20,391 bases of DNA from Parachlorella kessleri (lineage: Eukaryota > Chlorophyta > Trebouxiophyceae > Chlorellales > Chlorellaceae). Positions 1-10,365 of this stretch are shown one piece after another (position 1 is the first letter of the stretch; the number at the start of each line of letters is the position of its first letter). The stretch is taken from positions 1-20,391 of the forward strand of contig BBXU01001483.1 of the NCBI GenBank assembly GCA_001598975.1. Reading direction: 5' to 3'. The translations under genes were made by a program, and so were the position numbers. Below the pieces are notes generated by a model. It was not told where the DNA came from, ran no database searches, and saw nothing but the letters and a program-made list of their open reading frames with translations.

Positions 1-43
1 ACCCCCACCCCCCCCCACCCCACCCCCCACCACACACACACAT
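1..43. repeat. C-rich / CA low-complexity tract
   Basis: C-runs separated by single A residues pass into a short CA dinucleotide repeat. The opposite strand has several G-runs with one-base loops and could fold as a G-quadruplex. It lies just upstream of the first start codon, so it would be in the promoter or 5' UTR if the gene starts inside the window. Confidence 0.85.
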
Positions 44-64
44 CGGCTTCCGGGCGATCTAACC

Positions 65-100
65 ATGACAACCATTCACCCTCCCTCATCACCCATATGA
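65..100 (+). other. Short upstream ORF overlapping the main start
   Basis: An ATG at 65 opens an 11-codon frame that stops with TGA at 98-100, overlapping the ATG at 97 in another frame. If this stretch is 5' UTR it is a potential translation-damping uORF. It is meaningless if upstream exons exist outside the window. Confidence 0.3.
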
Positions 101-1722
101 TGTGTAAGGCCATGGTGCAGGAGGGAATCCCCATGGGTCAGTTGTCCAAGCTGCCTCGAGTGGCCCTGGTAATTGGGGTACAAGAGTATGATGCAGCCAG
201 CTGTCCGAACCTGGGCATGGTCCATGACGATGTTGATGCTATGGTTGAAACACTGGAAACGAAGGGCGAGTTTAAAGTGAGTCTCCTGTCCGCCTGTGCA
301 GCGGAATTGACAGATATGTGTCATTTGTTAAGTGGTGAGGCCTGTGGCGTTCTGGAAAGAAATGGCCGATATAAGAATGAAAGTTCAACATGTGAAAACT
401 CTATGCAACAGTTGCATGCATGGAGCTTGTGCAGGAAAGGCGCAGCATAAGGGCCCGCGTGATAAATTTGAGCGGGCTCTGTGGCAACATTTACAATGTT
501 GGCCGCCAACCCTTTTGAAATGGCTGGCATGGCCATCATACTGGCTGGCCAAAAAGTTGTGCCGTGTTACCTTAGACGTGGGTTTGACTGGCCACTTGCA
601 GGTTACTCGGTGCTTCAACCCTAAGAAGCTGGACCTTATCAAAGCGCTGTGCAAGTTCAAAGACGACATCAAGCAGCATGACAAGGACGGTGGCTGTGTG
701 GCTCTACTGTATTACTCAGGTGGGCCATAGTACTGCACTATGCAGCGGTCCTGGCAATACCTTTACAACAACAGCCAGCAAGTATTTTCATCTGGATTGA
801 TGTAGCTTCCCAACAGTGGTTGTTATAACTTGGTAAATACTTTTGAGTAAAGGACCTCAGCACGCGCACTGGTCGGTATTCAATCACTGGGTGCGCATGG
901 ACTTCTTCGCCCTAATGCCTGCCAGGATATGTTGGAGAAGGTAGAGACTGTCCCCTAACACATTCTGCTGCCTTCCGATGTGCAGGTCATGGCATGATGG
1001 ATAACTCGTCGAACCACTACCTGCTACCCAGAGACTGGATAGAAGTAGATGAAGTATCCACGTCCCTAGTCCATTTCGCATGCAAGCTGGAGGGAGAGAC
1101 AGGGGTCCTTGCCCACGTGACGGGTGCCAAGGCTGCAGTGGCACTCTTCGACTGCTGCCGCAGCTTCGCGCTTCAAAACCAATCCAAAGGCGGCCCTGCA
1201 GAGAGCAAGGGTGGCTGGAAAGGGCCCGTAGACACACCAGGAACCATCGAAGATAACTTGCTGCTGTGCTATGCTTGTTCCCCGGGGGCTTATGCGTATG
1301 AGGGCCACGACCATGGGCACTTCACAGCTGCCATTCTGGAGGTGGGTGCTGTTCATGCTCACCCAGTACGGCAATTGTATTCTGGGACCCTTGCTGCATA
1401 CAAGTTTGGGTTGCAGGTCATGAGTGGTATGCATCAATACATATGGCTGGCAAGGGGGTGTGTTGAACCTGGACGATGGCTGTTTTGTGTTGTTGGGGAT
1501 GCATGGCAAGACAGTAATGAAAGACGAAGGCCTGCTTGAGGTGGGACCTGCTGTTGGGCAAGGATTTGTTACTGCGCGCAATTTATGTACTTGCAGTTTC
1601 TGTGCACACCTCGGACAGTCTGCAGAGCTGTTTCTGCCATCAATGTGAAGGTCTTTGAAAGCACGAAGCAAAAGCCTCATATCCAAGGTTTCAACCTCGA
1701 TCCGTTCAATGAGCTTTGCCTG
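97..1722 (+). other. Caspase-like p20/p10 module (exons 1-4)
   Basis: Exon 1 has the first strand and helix (VALVIGVQEY, then HDDVDAMVETL). Exon 2 ends in LLYYS, and joining 719 to 986 completes SGHG, so the catalytic His codon lies just after the junction. Exon 3 carries AVALFDCCRS with the nucleophile Cys, then CYACSPGAYAYEGHDHGHF followed by TAAILE, the usual caspase segment before the p10 helix. Exon 4 (FESTKQKPHIQGF) matches the end of the domain. DCCR resembles the DACR motif of bacterial caspase-like proteins more than the DSCHSG of plant metacaspases. Cleavage specificity cannot be read from this. Confidence 0.85.
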
Positions 1723-4700
1723 GTGAGTTACTCTGTGGCGTACTCCTGGTGCGCTCGCGCGTCGTTGACATGATTAGACACAGTCACGTACCAAGGCTGC
1801 CGCCTGTAGTCAGAGGCTGACTTCCTGGTGTATAGTTAAGGGACAGTCTTATGAAGCTCCTGCCTTCTTAATAAATTGACTTACATAGTGTATAGATTGA
1901 GTCTCGCATGCAGTCGACTGTCTGTGTAATAGGTGTCTCAGGATCATATCACCGTGGCGCTCTCCAGGGCTTACCAGGGACCTGCAGTGATACGGGCATC
2001 GAGGCTTTTCCAAGTGCTGAGACCTCAAGGTATGATAGTGTGCTTGGTACTACAGCTGGAAGGAGCAGCCCAGTCTCAACTGGCCAGTCATATATATTAG
2101 TGTTCCATAGGAGCAGAGGAAAAAGCCACTGTGAATGCACGGAGTAGAAGCCTGATTACATCTCTCTTTTAGTGTTTAGTTGTCTACCATGCAGGCCCGA
2201 TGAGAGCCCCGCAGCGAGCACCATCGCCAGTCTTTTGCAGATTCTGGACAGTACCGATGCAAGTGCGCAGGTGTGTGCAGCCTTGGTAGTTCCATCATTG
2301 TGCCTACAGTGGCAGAAAGGAGGCTTTCTGTGTTACTGCCTAAAAGCTCTTATGCAGCATTGTGGCCTAGGCAAAGCCGTACTTGGTCCAAAGGAAACGC
2401 ATGACTACTGACACAGTACTGTTACTAACTAGTCACTCCTGGCTGTTACACAACCTAGCTCCATCCCTTGCTGCCCAGTTCGTTCACGTGATGTAAGCTA
2501 CCATGCCGACTTGCAGGGCGCATTGGCACAAATCGCTGACCTGGCCGCTGGACCTGCTGCCCACAAGGCTGCAATCGTGCGAGCGGGGGCCATCCCTCCT
2601 CTAGTGAAACTGCTGGGAAACTCGGAAGAGGTGTGCTAGACTGGCTGTTAGGAAATTATGGTGGGTGGATGCAGGCTTCACTTGTGGATGACTCATGGTC
2701 ACACAGCCAGTTGGCGATACGCTGTTAATCTAGACTAGACTAGGGTGCATGCAAGTGTATTTGAGATGTTGAGGTTTATCTGTGTATAGGAGAGTTGGAC
2801 TGTTGCCAACACTTCCTACCAATGTGTTTGCAACCTTGCTGCTTTAATATCAAGCCACCTTAACTTCCGTTCTGTAGCCTATGCGGGCACATGCGGCACG
2901 GGCACTTGCCAACCTAGCCGACGGGACTGATACGCATGTACCGGCCATCGTGTCGGCGGGCACCATTCCGCTGCTTGTGCAGCTCCTAGGCGACGGCGAC
3001 AATGATCTGGAGGTGAGGGGAGCTTGGTTGGAAGTCACGCCAGCACAGTGCTTTTAGTAACGCCATGCTTGGTGGTGGCTAAGAGGTGTGCTGCTTTTCT
3101 GATTGACTCAGTCAAAATTCATTCACATGTACATGTTAAATTGCAGGATGGGATTTTACCAAGCCTGGAAACTGCACCCTGGCGCTTCGTTGATATGCAG
3201 GCCCCTTCCCTTCATGGCATGCAGGGGCAAGCAGCGCGAGGACTTGCCAACCTGGCTGCTGGGCCTTTGGACCACCAGGCTATAACCGCTGTCAAGCACG
3301 CCATCCCTGCTTTGGTGCAACTACTGGGCAGCATGGATGGGCATGTTCAGGTCTGGCCAAGCCATCAGCTCTGGCATGGCCATCAGGCCAGGAACTTAGG
3401 AGGCAGTGTCCTGGTTACTGCTGCTGTTAGCAATCTGTATACTCGCAGGCTAAACGCATCGAAGCTTAACTGGGCTCCATGCGAAAGCACACAGCAACCT
3501 GGATCCCTGTCCCTCTGGCTGGAGAAGGGGTGCGCCCTGTCACCTCGCCGTCACACTTGTGACTTAACGAATATACCTTGCACTCCCATTTCATGTGCAG
3601 GCACAAGCAGCACGAGCGATAGCCAAGTTGTCTGCCATTCCTGATCATAGCATTGTGTCAACTATCGAGTCCGCAGGTGCCATCCCTCGCCTGGTGGAGC
3701 CACTTGCAAGTGGGGACCCACACGTCAAGGTATTCGTGGTTGGAATTAGGGACTTGGGGCATCTTGGTAGACACAGCGTCTTAGTCTTAGCTTTTTATAA
3801 AACGTTAATTAACAGTAAGCAAGCCATAGTGTGTGGCGAGGATTAGCCCATCGTACCTTTTGCTGACTGGTAGTGGAAGGCCCCACCTCCGCTTCAGATT
3901 CCACGTTGCTCTTCTTGGTGTACTTTTGCAGAGAGAGGCCGAGTGGGCAATCACTAAATTGGCAGAGGCAGTTGCTTGGCATCATGGGCTCAGCAACGTT
4001 GCAGCGGATGCCAGACCACCGCTCGTATGCCTCCTGGAGATGATGGACATTCAGCCACGGGTCAGGCCCGCCCTGCATGCTCAGCCACCAGATGTGCTTG
4101 CCAGTCATCCAGCCCAGTCGACGCTTTGCTGCCACTTTGCTTCCTAGGAGCATTCTGGGCAGTCTGAACTGCAGGCTGCTCACAAGCAATGAACCCAGCA
4201 TCGTGTCGTCTGCCCTGGCCACAGATGTTGACCTTGAACAGCACTCTCTAGCTGACCCTAACCTCCTTGATGACTGCAGACAAACGTAGTGGCTGCAATA
4301 ACGCATCATGCCGACATGAGGTCACATGGGGTCATCCCCCTACTTGTGCAGCTCCTTGAGAGCACGGACAAATCTGTGCAGGTTTGTGCAAGTCCGTTGA
4401 GGTTGCATTAAAGACATCGTTCTAGATATCAATTCCGATGTGGTTTCGACATTTCTGAGTTTCAGCTTGTAGTGATACTAGGCAACCTTGAAGAGCACAG
4501 TGGAAGCCAGTTGCACACAAGGCGGCTTTTACTTATATTCTGTACCTGGCAGCATTCGTGCCTGTGCCTGTTGCAAGGATGCCAAGCCTCGCCACCATGC
4601 TTTACTTGTGTCTCTACAGTCTAGCGCGGAGGATGCGATTATCAAACTACTGGCCTTTGGGGATGCTGAGCACATAGCTGCCATTGCGTCAGCGGGCGCC

Positions 4701-7700
4701 ATCCCGCCCCTCGTGCGACTTCTGGAGAGTGAGGACAAGGATGTGCAGGTCTGCCCAGCCATACTGGGTTAAGACGTTCTGTTGCCATCAGCGATGTACG
4801 TTAAGTCTCGCATTCTGCCATTGATGTTTAAGCTTTTGCTTGTCACTCGCTAGCTGCATCTCTTGCAGCCTTGGTCAAAGTCGCTTGACATCCACACGTG
4901 ATGGCCAACCACCACTGTGGCCTTGTCATGGCTTAGCTTGTGGCTTCCCCTACCCCATATTAGCAAGATGCTTCCGGGATGCAGACTGGTGCAGCATGGG
5001 CGATTACCAAACTGGCCTGTGGAAATGCGGAGTACAGAGCTGCCCTCATGTCAGAGGGTGTCGTCCCACCTCTCGTCCGCATGCTGGAGAGCGAGGATAC
5101 AGATGTGCAGGTCTGGGCCCGTATGCTAGGTTGTTGCATGCGTGTGGCGTCAAGTGACTTGCTCCAAGTCTCGCATCCAACCCGCTACCTAGGCTACTGT
5201 TTGGTGCATGCTTGTCAGCCTTGGGTCTAAGCAGCTTGACAGGCACGCACGACAACCAAATACCGTCATGTTCATTTCTTGACCGAGCTCGTGTCATCCC
5301 CTGCCGCTCAACTCCGTCACCGTGCCTCTCTGGCGCAGCGGCCTGCAGCGCGGGTGTTTACCGACCTGGGCGCTGGGAACCCTTGGCATAAAATAAACAT
5401 CATAGAAGCAGGCGCGGTCCCGCCCCTCGTCCGGCTGTTGGAGAGCGAAGATATGGATGTGCAGGTATGGGCAACTGTGCTCGCTTGATGTATCCATGTG
5501 GCCTTGAGTGACTTTCTCACTCGACTGGAAGTCTTACATACTGTTGCCATGAGGTACAACCGATGGCGCTCCCTTAACCCACGCCCCTGGCCGGTGCCCA
5601 CTGGGCATCACTCGGCGCCCAGCTACGGCTGGACGGCGAGGCCTGGGCGTACTTATTTATTTATTTACATTCTGTTGACTCCTTCGCTGAGCGTTTTGCC
5701 TGCTCAGTCCGTTTTTGTGTAGCCATGGGCCGGGGTTGCTTGGCAGGCTCAACCTATGGCGTCATTGTGTCATTTTCTGCAAATTTGGTAAACCCTTAAA
5801 AGTTTTAAGTTAAATTTGCTGCTTTGCTTCCTGGTGCAGCGATTTGCAGCGAGGGCAATTGCCAACCTGGCCTATGGGAATTCTCAGCACAAAAATATCT
5901 TTATGTCAACAGGCGACATGTTCCCCCTTGTGCGGCTGCTGACGAGCAAGGACATGGATGTACAGGTTTGGGCAGTATGTTGGGTTGGTGCATGCGTATG
6001 GCCTCCAGTGACTTGCATCAGTCTCGCATGCCGCCCACAGCCAAGCTGTAGCTCATTGCCTGCTACTGCTAGGTGCAGGTCATGCTCCAGGCCGCTTGAC
6101 AGCACGTGCTATGGCCATCACCCTTGGTCCCTAGTCTTGGCGGTGCTTGTAACCGTCCATACTGCTCTTCGACTCGATTTGGCCTCCTTGCATGCAGAGT
6201 GCCGCAGCACTGGCAATCCACTGCTTGGCTGGAGGGAAAGCTGAGTACAGGGCTGCCATCGTGTCAGCGGGCGCCATCTCCCCTCTCCTTCGGCTGCTAG
6301 GGAGTAAGGACAAGGATGTGCAGGTCGGGCAGGCAGGATGGGTTTGGCGAATGCATATACAATTGAGTAACTAGTGTCCAGTTTCGCTTCTTACTGGCAT
6401 ACGCAGCTGTTGAATGCCTGCTAGGCGCCACTTATGAAGCCTCGCACACACATTTGTTGACAGTCACACACACTGTCATGTCTCTTCCTTGGCCGGGCTC
6501 GTGCGCTCCCATGCTGCTTAAAGTTGACCACCTTGCCTCATTGTTGCAGAAGCATTCAGCGATGTCGGTTTTCAGCCTGGCCGGTGGAAATGCTGAGCAC
6601 AAAGCCGCCCTGGTGGCAGAGGGTGCCATTCCCCCCCTTGTGCGGCTTCTGGAGAGCAAGGACTTAACTATCCAGGTCTGGGCAACCATGCTCGGTCCCC
6701 GCACGCGTGTGGGCTGGAATGACTTTGCATCAAGTCTCACATTCTGCCGCAACCATGCTGCAGCTCATTGTGTGCTAGGTGCATCTTATGCAGCCTTGGG
6801 TGCAAGCCACCCGGCAGTTACTGGCAATGTTCAACCACCCCGTCTGTCCATCCCTTGGCTGTGTTTGAGCCCTCCCCTACTGCTCTCCAGCCAGAGTATG
6901 CTACCTTGCCTCCCTGCTGCAGTGTGCTGGAGCGATGTCAATTACCTTCTTGGCCCTTGGGAAAGCTGAGCATGCGACTGCCATTATTTCCGAGGGCGCA
7001 ATCCCCCCCCTCGTGCGGATGCTGGAGGGCACGGAGTCTGATGCGCAGGTTTAGGCAACAGTGCTGGGTTGGTGCATGCATGTGGCCTCGAGTGACTTGC
7101 ATCAAGTCACGCATTTGAGCGGTACCTACGCTGCTGATCTCTCTCTGCTTGGTGCATGTCATGCAGCCTTGCATCCAATCCGTTAAGAGGGTCACACCAC
7201 GGCCTACCACCGATGTTTCCTTGCTTTGCATTGGCTCTGACTGTGGCCTCCCCTGCGGCGCAAATTCTGCTAGGTGCATCTTATCCAGCCTTAGGTGCAG
7301 CCTCGACAGACGCACATGATTGCCAACCACCCCATCGGTTCTTCACTGTGCTTGGGGCCTCCCTTGTTACTCTCCAGCCAGAGCATGCCACCTTGCCTCC
7401 CTGGTGCAGCTTATTTCAGCTGGGGCGATTGCCAGGCTGTGCGCTTGGAGTATTGAGGACAAGGCTGCCATGGTGTCAGAGGGCGTCATTCCTCCCCTCG
7501 TGCGCCTTCTAGAAAGCAACAACGGAAATGTGCAGGTCAACCGTCCTGTATAAATGCATGCATGTGGCGTCAAGTGACTTGCTCCAAGTCTCGCATGCCG
7601 CCGCCACTCAGGCTGCTTTCCATGCCTGCTATGTGAGTGCTTTGCAGACTATATTTGCTTGACAGGACGTGCCATGGCCAACCACCCTTGTGTCCTTGCC

Positions 7701-7934
7701 TTGGCGTTGCCTGCGGCCTCCTTTACATCTCAGCTCAGTTTCGCCACCTTCCTCCTGGTGCAGAGTGCTGCAGCAGAGGCACTTACCACCTTGGCCTCTG
7801 GGACTGCTGGGCACAGAGCTGCCATCGTGTCAGCGGGCGCCATCCCACCCCTGGTCCGGCTGCTGGACAGCAAGGTCATGAAAATCCAGGTCTGGGCAAC
7901 CGGGATCGTGCATGCATGGGCAACTTCTTGCTAA
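97..7934 (+). CDS. Caspase-like (C14) domain protein with long armadillo-repeat array
   Basis: Spliced model in phase throughout; exons 97-276, 602-719, 986-1341, 1597-1722, 1942-2029, 2173-2270, 2517-2630, 2878-3012, 3225-3350, 3601-3729, 3932-4060, 4280-4381, 4620-4748, 4985-5110, 5339-5464, 5840-5965, 6198-6323, 6550-6675, 6923-7048, 7410-7535, 7764-7889. They sum to 946 codons. Residues 1-220 or so form a caspase-like fold with catalytic His in YYSGHG (about residue 101) and Cys in FDCCRS (about 157). About 15 ARM repeats follow. ARM arrays are protein-binding superhelices, so the likely role is a protease directed to, or regulated by, partners bound by the array; that is inference. Reading through the last donor gives a stop at 7932-7934. 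An alternative last exon starts at the acceptor before TATTTTGTGCG and stops at 8106. Start could be ATG 97, 100, 112 or 133, or lie in an exon outside the window. Exons 5-6 are the least certain. Confidence 0.8.
5111..7763 (+). repeat. Paralogous introns between ARM exons
   Basis: A shared block of about 45 nt, containing GTGGC-TC-AGTGACTTGC and then CAAGTCTCGCATGCC, occurs soon after the donor in the introns at 5136-5178, 5990-6035, 6701-6750, 7074-7116 and 7556-7605, with a degraded copy at 5494-5520. A second block (CATGGCCAACCACCC, then a GCCTCCC-type stretch) precedes the acceptors, at about 4900-4955, 6829-6922, 7199-7255, 7318-7409 and 7672-7735. The 39 nt before exons 19 and 20 are nearly identical. 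The introns were therefore duplicated together with their exons. Confidence 0.8.
5465..5839 (+). other. Long divergent intron in the ARM array
   Basis: This intron of 375 nt lacks a good copy of the shared intron blocks beyond a degraded piece near its donor. It has an AT-rich stretch with TTATTTATTTATTTA at about 5650 and another at 5785-5820. No ARM-like frame was seen in it. It may hold an unrelated insertion. Confidence 0.45.
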
Positions 7935-8206
7935 GTTGCGGTCATCACCATGCCGCAGACACCGAATGGGTACCCCATGCAGCCTCGCACGGCGACACCG
8001 ATGCCGCCATGACTCGTTGTAGCATGGTGCCTTTGACCCTGCTAACTTCTGGGATGCTCGTGCAGTATTTTGTGCGAGGCCGGTCACCTTACTTCTTTTG
8101 TTGTTAAATAGACCTCTCTCCAGGCTGTGGAGTGAGCGTTTCCGTCTTTGTCTTGCTCGGCTTCTGATACATCTGATGTTGCAGCATCTAACCGTGCTGC
8201 CGGGAT

Positions 8207-9949
8207 ATGCTGGCCTCGAAGGAGCACTTTGACTGGCTGTCAATTCAGGGGAATGCAACTGAAGCACTGGCAAGCTTCTCACTTGACTCAAAATCAGTGG
8301 TCCCTGATGAGCCTGGCGATCTCTACAGGTGGGTGCCCGGCTTGTTTTCGCGTCCATTGTTATGACTATGCAATAGCTGCTGGTTGATTTTTGCGTGCTT
8401 GCCTGTGTCCAGGGGCCTGGCACCTTTGCTCCGGCTCCCACGCCTGTGACTCACACGCATATAACGTTGACAGGAAGCTGGAGCGGGAGCTGGACGCACT
8501 AGCCGTGGATCCAAGCCAGACACAGTATGGCACATGCAATATGTGCGGTAAGTGAACGTTAGATACCAAAAGATGCTATGTCAGTCCTTACGGGCACACT
8601 ATGTGTTCTTCGAATTGCAGCAGCTGTGGTGGCAGCGGGCCCTCTCCAGGATAACCTTTCCGTGACAGGCCTGACATGCCGAGAATGGCTCAAGGAGGTG
8701 CCCTCCCCATAGCCTGCCCCTAAGGTGTGTAGGACGGCCAACGGCGTCCTGCGGCCCGATGGGATGGGTACAGGACGTCTGCAGGAGACCCCATAAGCAC
8801 AGTGAGGGAGTGTTGACGTGGCCCCACCCGCTGTGCGCATCAAGTGTGCATCCACTTGCTAAATGTAGGCAAGAAACCCATCCGCGGAGCAGTGTTCGCC
8901 TGCAAGGACTGCGCCAGGCCGCCCGGGTTTCAGCTCTGTGGGTCTTGTATGGCCAGAAGCGACCCTAACACGAGGTAAGGTTCATGGATCTCCACACTTC
9001 TTGGGCTCCTGCTGCTTCAAGTGGAACTCTCAGCAGGTGTGCCAGTTTCCTTTGCAGGCAGCTGCCTGGACTGCTATGCAGATCACCATCCTGAGCAAGC
9101 TCGTCGTTTGCTCTGCAGGCTTATCAAGCAGCACACTGCAGATCACACTGTGGTGCTTCGTGTGACGCCCGTGCATTTCGTCAAGGTAGGCCCGGAAGGT
9201 GCAAGGCAGCATGATGACAATCGCAATGCTCCTACACCAATGTAAATAACAAGTGCTGCTGCCTTAGCTTCAACCATTGACCACTTTTGTTGCAGCCCCT
9301 TGGTGCTTGAGAATGCGCCACTCGGTGCCATTCTTCTGCTTGAAGCTTTGACTTATTTATCATGCCCTGGAAGGCATAGTGCACATGGTGGATGCTACTA
9401 ATTTCGAGCATGTCCTGATGATACCATGAACCAGCAGCACAACAGGCAGCGCTTGAGCAGCCCTGGTGGGAAGAGGCTTAGGAAGGGAGGAATGCAAGCG
9501 AGGACGCCAACTGGTGGCTGCATTTCTGCTTTCTTAGTGCTGGAGAACTCTATGCTGCTTTCTTGGCCTTGCAGGCTGCCAGGGAGGTCGGGGTGCCTGA
9601 GGACGAGTTGGTATGCCTGCTGGAGCGGGCAGTGCTAGATCATGCTTCATCTGAAACCACTGCTGCCAGCCCCTCATCATCCAACCGCGCCCCCAGAACC
9701 CCAACTCCTGGCGGCTTGGCTGCATCCATGTCCGTCCCCCTCAGCCCAGCTGCCAAATACGATGTGCAGCTTAAAAAGGCAGTACACCCGATGGAGGCGG
9801 CAGCACTGGATCCTGGGGTTGGCAGCGGCAGCAGCAAAGGGGGGCTCGGTGGGGGCATGGCATTCGTCGCCTTCATAGTAGCAGCAATAGCAGTGCTCGC
9901 AGCGGTTGTTACCTATTACAGCAAGGGGCAAGAGCAAGGCAGGGGTTAG
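8207..9949 (+). CDS. Cys-rich zinc-binding, probable tail-anchored membrane protein
   Basis: Six exons join in phase: 8207-8328, 8474-8547, 8621-8697, 8874-8974, 9062-9185, 9575-9949 (291 codons with TAG stop). The start at 8207 is forced: an in-frame TAA lies at 8189 and no AG acceptor lies between them. The protein begins MLASKEHFDWL, then a charged helix (KLERELDAL). Cys pairs follow: CNMC, CKDC, CGSC, CLDC, plus a DHH motif, a layout like ZZ or B-box zinc fingers. A basic helical stretch (EQARRLLCRLIKQH), a Ser/Pro-rich linker and one C-terminal hydrophobic helix (about 20 residues, starting MAFVAFIV) come next, with about ten residues after it. That end suggests a tail-anchored protein facing the cytosol. 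Acceptors at 8874 and 9062 were chosen to keep the Cys frame and are not the first AG. I do not recognise a named family. A further exon in 9186-9574 is possible. Confidence 0.65.
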
Positions 9950-10059
9950 AACATTGGAGCTGGGTATACGGCTCTCAGTGTTGGCAGGAGGGCAGTGCGC
10001 CTGTCAGCAGGTGGCGTACGAGGGCGCGGCAGGCCAACAAGGAGCCGAATGGTAGTAAC

Positions 10060-10100
10060 ACAGCAGCAGCAGCAGCAGCAGCAACAGCAGGAGCAGCAGC
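10060..10100 (+). repeat. CAG trinucleotide tract in 3' UTR
   Basis: An almost uninterrupted run of CAG units with single CAA and GAG interruptions. It lies about 110 nt after the stop at 9949 and before the TGTAA at 10350, so it is probably in the 3' UTR. Confidence 0.85.
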
Positions 10101-10349
10101 CAACCACAGTCGTAATGATATTGAATGACAGTGATGCAGCCTTGGTATTCCAGCTGGAGAGGTAAGGGTCCTAGGTTGCACAATGGGCTTGAAGCATCGA
10201 CCCTGGGCACACCGGTAGGTGCCAGTCACAAAGTTTCTGCAGTGCAAGTTATTTTCATGTATTCTTGATATACCTAAGTTGCGAGCGTGATCTCCACCTG
10301 TTTGGGTGCATGGCTGGCCGCAGGGGCTGGTTTCAAGGCAGTACTTTGT

Positions 10350-10354
10350 TGTAA
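10350..10354 (+). terminator. TGTAA poly(A) signal of the zinc-finger gene
   Basis: TGTAA is the usual green-algal polyadenylation signal. This copy lies 400 nt after the stop at 9949 and is the first plus-strand copy downstream of it. Confidence 0.5.
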
Positions 10355-10365
10355 GAGGCGGCAGG

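Larger units (their letters stand above)
2173..7889 (+). repeat. Armadillo-repeat exon array, one repeat per exon
   Basis: Exon 6 holds a partial repeat and exons 7-21 one repeat each. The consensus in the later exons is an A-rich helix 1 (AARAIANLA), a G-N-AEH-RAA helix 2, then SAGAIPPLVRLLESEDKDVQ as helix 3 and linker. Sizes in codons: exon 7, 38; 8, 45; 9, 42; 10, 43; 11, 43; 12, 34; 13, 43; exons 14-21, 42 each. All start and end in phase 0, usually at CAG|GT. Exons 11 and 12 are the most degenerate. Exon 19 (6923-7048) is easy to miss because it has a very short open frame of its own. Confidence 0.88.

Noticed and set aside
1066..1686. 206-codon minus-strand open frame
   Set aside because: It is antisense to the caspase exon 3 with its catalytic Cys motif and crosses exon-intron borders; a shadow.
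5111..7763. CRISPR-like spaced repeats
   Set aside because: The regular spacing of about 250-350 nt reflects ARM exons and paralogous introns, with diverged protein-coding copies and no short identical repeats.
8185..8328. Alternative frames for the exon after the TTGCAG at 8184
   Set aside because: Of the three phases, one stops at TGA near 8230 and another meets TAG after splicing to 8474. Only the frame from ATG 8207 joins the Cys-rich exons.
7830..8441. 203-codon minus-strand open frame
   Set aside because: It crosses the last ARM exon and the first zinc-finger exon on the other strand, and no domain is visible.
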